9,473 bases of DNA from JADCCX01 sp031378805 (GTDB lineage: Bacteria; Pseudomonadota; Alphaproteobacteria; Rhizobiales; Beijerinckiaceae): assembly GCA_031378805.1 (NCBI GenBank), contig JANNEO010000118.1, forward strand, positions 1 to 9,473, given 5' to 3'. A program made the translations under genes and the position numbers. Position 1 is the stretch's first letter; each line of letters starts with the position of its first letter. Under the pieces are notes generated by a model. It was not told the origin of the DNA. It saw nothing but the letters and a program-made list of their open reading frames with translations, and searched no databases. This document shows, in pieces, positions 5,726 to 9,473 of this stretch.

Positions 5726-6619
5726 ATGGCTTCAAAGGACCGCATAGGCTTTATCGGCGTTGGCCTGATGGGCCATGGCATGGCGAAGAACCTGCTCGAA
5801 AAGGGCTTCCCCCTCACCCTCATGGGCAACCGTAACCGTGCCCCCGTCGATGCGCTGGTTGCCAAGGGTGCGCGTGAGGTCAAAACCCCGGCCGAGGTGG
5901 CGCAACACTCCGACATCATCTTCCTCTGCGTGACTGATTCTGGCGTCATCGAGAAGCTGATCCGGGGTACGAACGGCATCAAGGCGGCTGCCAGCAAGGG
6001 ACTCGTCATCGTCGATTGCTCGACAGCCAATCCGGTTTCAACGCAGGAGCTGGCGGCGGAGCTTGCACCCCTTGGCGTCACGTATTGTGACGCGCCTCTG
6101 AACGGCACACCGGCACAGGCTGAGATCGGACAACTCGGGGCGATGATCGGCGCTGATGACGCAACAGTCGCCCGCATTCGGCCGGCTGTCGAAGCCTGGG
6201 CCGCGCGCATTGCCCATGTCGGTCCTGTCGGCACCGGCCACCAGATGAAGCTGCTCAACAATTTCGTCGCCATGGGCTATGGCGCGATCTACGCCGAGGC
6301 GCTGGCGCTGGCCCGCAAGTCTGGCATCACGCCCCAGACCTTTGACAGCGTGCTGCGCGGCAGCCGCATGGATTGCGGATTCTACCAGACCTTCTTCCGG
6401 TATGTCCTGGAAGGTGACCGCAACGCGCATCTCTTCACGCTGGACAACGCACTGAAGGACATGCGCTATCTGGAAGCCATGGCCGATGCCGCAAAACTCT
6501 CGAACCCCGTGGGCAACGCGGTGAAGAACTCATACGCCGTTGCTGTGGCGCAGGGGCGTGGTCAGGAGTTCGTACCGATGGTGTCTGATGCGATCGCGGA
6601 ACTCAACGGTGTGAAGTGA
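5726..6619 (+). CDS. NAD(P)-dependent beta-hydroxyacid dehydrogenase (3-hydroxyisobutyrate / 2-hydroxy-3-oxopropionate reductase family)
   Basis: This is a 297-residue member of the beta-hydroxyacid dehydrogenase family, which interconverts 3-hydroxy acids and semialdehydes. The Rossmann motif GFIGVGLMGHGMAKN is at 8-22. The substrate-binding motif is DAPLNGTPAQAEIGQL (122-137), in place of the common DAPVSGG. Lys175 in GHQMKLLNN is the family's catalytic lysine, with Asn179 alongside. After the second strand, NRNRAPVD (35-42) puts arginines where NADP(H)-binding members have them, so NADPH is the likelier cofactor (inference). The substrate cannot be named: 3-hydroxyisobutyrate, tartronate semialdehyde, glyoxylate and succinate semialdehyde are possible. 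ATG 5726 has GGGGGAA (5715-5721). The 84-nt gap from rpoH holds a weak promoter-like TTGACG (5670-5675), so co-transcription with rpoH is possible but unproven. Confidence 0.9.
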   Translation: MASKDRIGFIGVGLMGHGMAKNLLEKGFPLTLMGNRNRAPVDALVAKGAREVKTPAEVAQHSDIIFLCVTDSGVIEKLIRGTNGIKAAASKGLVIVDCSTANPVSTQELAAELAPLGVTYCDAPLNGTPAQAEIGQLGAMIGADDATVARIRPAVEAWAARIAHVGPVGTGHQMKLLNNFVAMGYGAIYAEALALARKSGITPQTFDSVLRGSRMDCGFYQTFFRYVLEGDRNAHLFTLDNALKDMRYLEAMADAAKLSNPVGNAVKNSYAVAVAQGRGQEFVPMVSDAIAELNGVK

Positions 6620-6622
6620 CGG

Positions 6623-6652
6623 CTCTTTCCGCTCCCGTCGGGAGGGCAAGAG
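6623..6652. terminator. Inverted repeat between convergent genes, likely shared transcription end
   Basis: The 39-bp gap between two converging genes contains CTCTT (6623-6627) and CTCCC (6632-6636), then GTC, then GGGAG (6640-6644) and AAGAG (6648-6652). Both arms pair symmetrically, giving an inner 5-bp and an outer 5-bp helix separated by an imperfect internal loop. Position and symmetry fit a bidirectional terminator. There is no clear U-run on either strand, so termination efficiency is uncertain. Confidence 0.4.
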
Positions 6653-6658
6653 TCCCCA

Positions 6659-7780
6659 TCACTCCGCAGGAGCGCGTGCTGCCAGGGCTTCGAAATCGAT
6701 ATAATGCCCGGCGCGATCACGCTTTGAAGCGAGATAACGCACGTTGTTCGGGTTTGGGCGACCCAGAACCCGCTTGCTCTCGACAAGCTGGATGCCTGCG
6801 TTCTTGAGCGAGCCAATCTTCTCGGGGTTGTTGGTCATCAGGCTGACGCTGGTCACGCCAAGCTGCGTCAGCATCACGGCGGCAAAGTCGAACTTGCGCT
6901 GGTCGAGATCGAAGCCCAGCACTTCATCCGCGTCATAGGTGTCCCAGCCTTGGGATTGCAGCTTGTAGGCGCGCATCTTGTTTGCGATGCCATTGCCGCG
7001 CCCTTCCTGGTCAAGGTAGAGCAGCATCCCACCGTCGTTCTCGGCCATCCATTGCACGGTTTCGCGCAACTGGTCGCCGCAATCACATTTCAGCGAACCA
7101 AACAGATCGCCTGTCAGGCAGGCCGAATGCATACGCACGTGAATGGGCTTGGACAGGTCTGGCTTGCCCACGATGATCGCCACCTGATCACGCATTCCTT
7201 CGCCACCGCGGAAGACCACGAATTCTGTCTCCGGCGCGCCTTCGAGCGGCACCGGCGCACGGCCCACCATGCGCATCGCCTTGACCTGCGACTGCCGATA
7301 ATTGCGAATATCTTCCGCTGCTACCCGCACAAACAGGCTTTCTGGCAGTGCGGCCAGGTCGGCGGGAAGCGTCACAATGGCTGGGATGGTGAGCGCGACA
7401 CGCGCCAATTCCAGCGCCATGTCATCGAGGTCCATCAGTGGACTGACCGGTGCGTCGATCTTCGCGTCGATCTTCAGCGCAAGCGTTTCAATACGGGCAG
7501 CATCAACGATCGGCAACGACACGACACCAGGCTGGCTGCGGTCGAGGCCAAGGCGGCGCAGCCGGGCGGCTGGCAACACGAGTCGCGCCTTGCCTTCCGC
7601 GAGGCTGTCCAGATCGCCCGCGAGTTCCGTGTCGAGGCCCTCGACGCCGCACATCAGGATGGCGGAGGTGTCTGCAGTAATGACGACAGGGCGGTTGGCG
7701 CGGAATTCGGCAAGTGCCCGCTCAACCGACACTTCGGCGAGGTTCACGCGGGACCGGAGAAGATCACGGGGTTTTTTCAT
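6659..7780 (-). CDS. ribA: GTP cyclohydrolase II with degenerate DHBP-synthase-like N-terminal domain
   Basis: GTP cyclohydrolase II opens GTP to a diaminohydroxypyrimidine phosphate, releasing formate and pyrophosphate, as the first step of riboflavin synthesis. The C-terminal part (about residues 175-364) has the full family signature: zinc cysteines Cys221, Cys232 and Cys234 in HSACLTGDLFGSLKCDCGDQ, LLYLDQEGRGNGIANKMRAY with Tyr255, Arg295 in LDQRKF (matching E. coli Arg128), and TNNPEKI. The 373 residues are nearly twice the length of E. coli RibA. The first ~170 resemble the 3,4-dihydroxy-2-butanone-4-phosphate synthase fold only in outline (VERALAEFRANRPVVI, then GKARLVLPAARLRRLGL); the acidic DDEDRENEGDL active-site loop is missing, so that activity is not expected. 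ATG 7780 follows AGAGGC at 6-nt spacing; an in-frame TTG at 7783 is less likely. No FMN riboswitch core is visible upstream. Confidence 0.93.
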   Translation of the reverse strand: MKKPRDLLRSRVNLAEVSVERALAEFRANRPVVITADTSAILMCGVEGLDTELAGDLDSLAEGKARLVLPAARLRRLGLDRSQPGVVSLPIVDAARIETLALKIDAKIDAPVSPLMDLDDMALELARVALTIPAIVTLPADLAALPESLFVRVAAEDIRNYRQSQVKAMRMVGRAPVPLEGAPETEFVVFRGGEGMRDQVAIIVGKPDLSKPIHVRMHSACLTGDLFGSLKCDCGDQLRETVQWMAENDGGMLLYLDQEGRGNGIANKMRAYKLQSQGWDTYDADEVLGFDLDQRKFDFAAVMLTQLGVTSVSLMTNNPEKIGSLKNAGIQLVESKRVLGRPNPNNVRYLASKRDRAGHYIDFEALAARAPAE

Positions 7781-7808
7781 CAATACGCCTCTTACAAACC
7801 GTTCCCTG

Positions 7809-7837
7809 CCAGACAGATGACTGTCCGGCCCCGACAG
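7809..7837 (-). promoter_or_regulatory. Hairpin with possible alternative pairing in the ribA 5' leader
   Basis: On the minus strand CCGGACAG (7821-7828) pairs with CTGTCTGG (7809-7816) over eight positions with one G-U and a 4-nt loop, 29-48 nt upstream of the ribA ATG. The middle GACAG can instead pair with an upstream CTGTC (7833-7837), so two exclusive folds are possible. It could affect ribA translation or transcription; this is inferred from symmetry only. Confidence 0.3.
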
Positions 7838-8010
7838 CGGTTTTCAAGACACAAGTGCTGAATGAATTCAAGCCTTGCACCACCGTCACACGACTTCTGG
7901 GGTTCAGGACATGAACGGAAGATGACTTATCGTTAAGATCGCGCACCCCATCACGGAAAGTTCAAGGCGTGTGATCACCATGCGCCATATCAAGCCTGGC
8001 CCCGACGTGC

Positions 8011-8034
8011 CGAAGCCGCCCAAAGGCGGCTTCG
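8011..8034 (-). terminator. Strong hairpin downstream of ctpA, probable terminator or 3'-end stabiliser
   Basis: CGAAGCCGCC (8011-8020) and GGCGGCTTCG (8025-8034) are perfect 10-bp inverted repeats around a 4-nt loop, starting 25 nt after the ctpA stop codon. This is the strongest hairpin in the window. No U-run follows on the minus strand, so it may work with Rho or protect the 3' end rather than act as a classic intrinsic terminator. It separates ctpA from the ribA leader. Confidence 0.55.
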
Positions 8035-8059
8035 AAGTCAATTATGGCTGGAAAACCAG

Positions 8060-9391
8060 TCAGTTGGCCTTCTGGGTTCCCGGCTGTGCAGGGGCCTGGT
8101 TCACCTTGACACCGCGCAGCAGGTCGACAGCGTAGATCAACTGCTTGTCGTCCTTGGCCTCAGGCGGAACATAGGCGGATGAACCGCCCTTTTCCTCGGT
8201 ATCCTGACCGCTTTTCAGGTGGCCCTTCAGCCCGGCCTCACCCTTGGTCTCGTCCTTGCCACGAAGCGCCTCAGGAATGTCCTGCTCGATCTTGATATCC
8301 GGATCGATGCCCTTGGCCTGGATGGAGCGGCCAGACGGGGTGTAATAGCGCGCCGTGGTCAACCGCACAGCGCCCTGTTCGCGCAGCGGGATGATGGTCT
8401 GCACCGAGCCCTTGCCGAAGGAGCGTGTCCCGATGATGGTTGCCCGCTTATGATCCTGCAGGGCACCCGCCACAATCTCCGAGGCGGATGCGGACCCGCC
8501 GTTGATCAGCACCATGATCGGCTTGCCCTTGCTGAGATCGCCACCCTTCGCGGTGAAGCGCTGTGTGTCCGCCGGATCACGACCGCGCGTGGACACGATC
8601 TCGCCGCGCTCCAGGAAGGCATCGGAAACAGCAACTGCCTGATCGAGCAGACCGCCCGGGTTGTTGCGCAGGTCGACCACGAAACCCTTGACCTTGTCCG
8701 CGCCGATCTCCGCCACAGTGGTCTCGATACCCTTCTTGAGGTTCTCGAAGGTCTGCTCGTTGAACGAGGTCACGCGCAGGTAGACAATGTCATCGCCTTC
8801 CTTGCGCCAGCGCACGGCCCGCACCTGGATCTTGTCGCGGACAAGCTTGATCTCCTCGACCTTCTTGCTCTGGGCCCGGATGATCTTCAGGCGCACCGGC
8901 GTGTTGATCAGGCCGCGCATCTTGTTGACGGCATCGTTGAGCGACAGGCCCTGCACCTGCTCGTCATCGATATGGGTGATGAGGTCGCCCGACTGGATGC
9001 CAGCCTTGGCCGCCGGCGTCTCGTCGATGGGGGCGACGACCTTGATCACGCCCTCTTCCATCGTGACCTCGATGCCCAGGCCTCCGAATTCGCCGCGTGT
9101 CTGCTGGCGCATGTCGGTGAAGCTCTTGGGGTCCATGTAGCTGGAGTGCGGGTCAAGCGAGGTCAGCATTCCATTGATGGCGCTTTCGATCAGCTTGGCC
9201 TCGTTTGGCGGCTCGACATAGTCTGAGCGCACCTTCTCGAAGATGTCCCCGAACAGGTTGAGCTTGCGGTAGGTGTCGGCCCCCGCGGCGATCGCCATGC
9301 CGCCATTGAGCAGCCGCGTCTGCGAGGCAATCGTCATGGTTCCCGCGCCAATGGCAACGCCAAGCATGAGATAGGAGAGTTTGCGCATCAT
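8060..9391 (-). CDS. ctpA: Carboxy-terminal processing protease (S41 family)
   Basis: This periplasmic serine protease cleaves proteins near the C-terminus and in several proteobacteria controls peptidoglycan hydrolases. It has 443 residues. The N-terminus (MMRKLSYLMLGVAIGAGTMT) is a signal peptide or signal anchor. A PDZ domain covers about 102-175, with GGLGIEV as carboxylate-binding loop and PAAKAGIQSGDLITHID. The S41 core follows: VVDLRNNPGGLLDQAV (238-253), catalytic Ser302 in GGSASASEI, Lys327 in SFGKGSVQ and Gln331; the Ser-Lys distance of 25 and Lys-Gln distance of 4 match Prc and D1 protease. The tail after about 375 is charged, low-complexity and lysine/glutamate-rich. The ATG at 9391 has GAAGG 7 nt upstream and overlaps the upstream stop as ATGA, so the pair is translationally coupled. 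Confidence 0.95.
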   Translation of the reverse strand: MMRKLSYLMLGVAIGAGTMTIASQTRLLNGGMAIAAGADTYRKLNLFGDIFEKVRSDYVEPPNEAKLIESAINGMLTSLDPHSSYMDPKSFTDMRQQTRGEFGGLGIEVTMEEGVIKVVAPIDETPAAKAGIQSGDLITHIDDEQVQGLSLNDAVNKMRGLINTPVRLKIIRAQSKKVEEIKLVRDKIQVRAVRWRKEGDDIVYLRVTSFNEQTFENLKKGIETTVAEIGADKVKGFVVDLRNNPGGLLDQAVAVSDAFLERGEIVSTRGRDPADTQRFTAKGGDLSKGKPIMVLINGGSASASEIVAGALQDHKRATIIGTRSFGKGSVQTIIPLREQGAVRLTTARYYTPSGRSIQAKGIDPDIKIEQDIPEALRGKDETKGEAGLKGHLKSGQDTEEKGGSSAYVPPEAKDDKQLIYAVDLLRGVKVNQAPAQPGTQKAN

Positions 9392-9473
9392 CCGCGAACC
9401 TTCTCGCCGTCGGATTTTGCCCACCACGGGCTGGGGTCGATCGGCACCCCGTCTTTCCGGAACTCGATATAGA
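9388..9473 (-). CDS. EnvC-like murein hydrolase activator / M23 peptidase, C-terminal end (cut by window edge)
   Basis: The last 28 complete codons of a gene entering from beyond base 9473 read YIEFRKDGVPIDPSPWWAKS and then DGEKVRG before TGA (9388-9390). YxEFRKDGxPIDPxPWW is the characteristic end of the LytM/M23 domain in EnvC-type proteins, which activate periplasmic amidases at the division site. The catalytic part is outside the window. Its stop overlaps the ctpA ATG as ATGA. An envC-ctpA order is common in alphaproteobacteria, which supports the call. Confidence 0.8.
   Translation of the reverse strand, partial: YIEFRKDGVPIDPSPWWAKSDGEKVRG

Noticed and set aside
6950..7861. Plus-strand open frame (303 codons) opposite ribA
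   Set aside because: Antisense shadow of a clear GTP cyclohydrolase II gene; histidine- and arginine-rich composition with no recognisable domain.
7781..8059. FMN riboswitch before ribA
   Set aside because: None of the conserved RFN core segments can be found in the leader on the minus strand.
7980..8132. 50-codon plus-strand frame starting at 7980 and overlapping the ctpA 3' end
   Set aside because: No ribosome-binding site; it reads through the strong hairpin and antisense to ctpA, so its protein-like look (KPPKGGFEVNYGWK) is probably chance.
8219..9226. Long plus-strand open frame (335 codons) opposite ctpA
   Set aside because: ctpA has complete S41 and PDZ motifs on the other strand. 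In GC-rich coding DNA antisense frames often lack stops; the predicted protein shows no family motif and there is no promoter or ribosome-binding site.
1..9473. CRISPR arrays, insertion sequences, tRNA or rRNA genes, toxin-antitoxin or defence genes
   Set aside because: No regularly spaced repeats, transposase motifs, terminal inverted repeats or RNA-gene sequences were seen. Every large frame is accounted for by a housekeeping or metabolic gene.

Overview
The window is chromosomal DNA from an alphaproteobacterium, with GC-rich codon use and roughly 60% GC by eye. Every large gene is a housekeeping or central-metabolism gene of alphaproteobacterial type. The chorismate mutase - hisC-like - prephenate dehydrogenase cluster, the RpoH2-like sigma factor and the EnvC-CtpA pair suggest Rhodospirillales or a neighbouring order. 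That placement is an inference from remembered gene orders, not from a search. I see no mobile element, CRISPR array, tRNA, rRNA or prophage gene.

Layout. Positions 1-261 (minus) hold the first 87 codons of rpsA (ribosomal protein S1). Its leader (262 to about 490) has a plausible promoter, a hairpin and a 45-codon reading frame ending directly at the rpsA ATG. Positions 571-1449 (minus) hold a 3-hydroxybutyryl-CoA dehydrogenase. A divergent control region (1450-1659) contains an 11-bp palindrome, four imperfect 12-13 bp tandem repeats and a 10-bp stem that buries a Shine-Dalgarno sequence. Positions 1660-4612 (plus) form a compact three-gene unit: an AroQ-type chorismate mutase with a long C-terminal domain, a HisC-family aminotransferase and a prephenate/arogenate dehydrogenase. 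Positions 4766-5641 (plus) encode an RpoH (sigma-32) family factor, followed at 5726-6619 (plus) by a beta-hydroxyacid dehydrogenase. Facing it is ribA at 6659-7780 (minus). Upstream of ribA lie ctpA (8060-9391, minus) and the last 28 complete codons of an EnvC-like M23 peptidase gene (9388-9473, minus), which overlaps ctpA by an ATGA.

How the genes fit together. The three-gene unit supplies every step from chorismate to tyrosine: chorismate to prephenate, oxidative decarboxylation to 4-hydroxyphenylpyruvate, and transamination. The aminotransferase may therefore be aromatic-specific, or serve both histidine and tyrosine synthesis. envC-ctpA is a cell-envelope pair, with a peptidoglycan hydrolase activator and a periplasmic C-terminal processing protease. 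ribA starts riboflavin synthesis from GTP and carries an N-terminal half that looks like a decayed DHBP synthase.

I found no wholly new multi-gene system. The most distinctive features are the degenerate enzyme-like domains fused to chorismate mutase and GTP cyclohydrolase II, the structured divergent control region in which the best ribosome-binding site on each strand leads into a short out-of-frame ORF, and the small ORF abutting rpsA.
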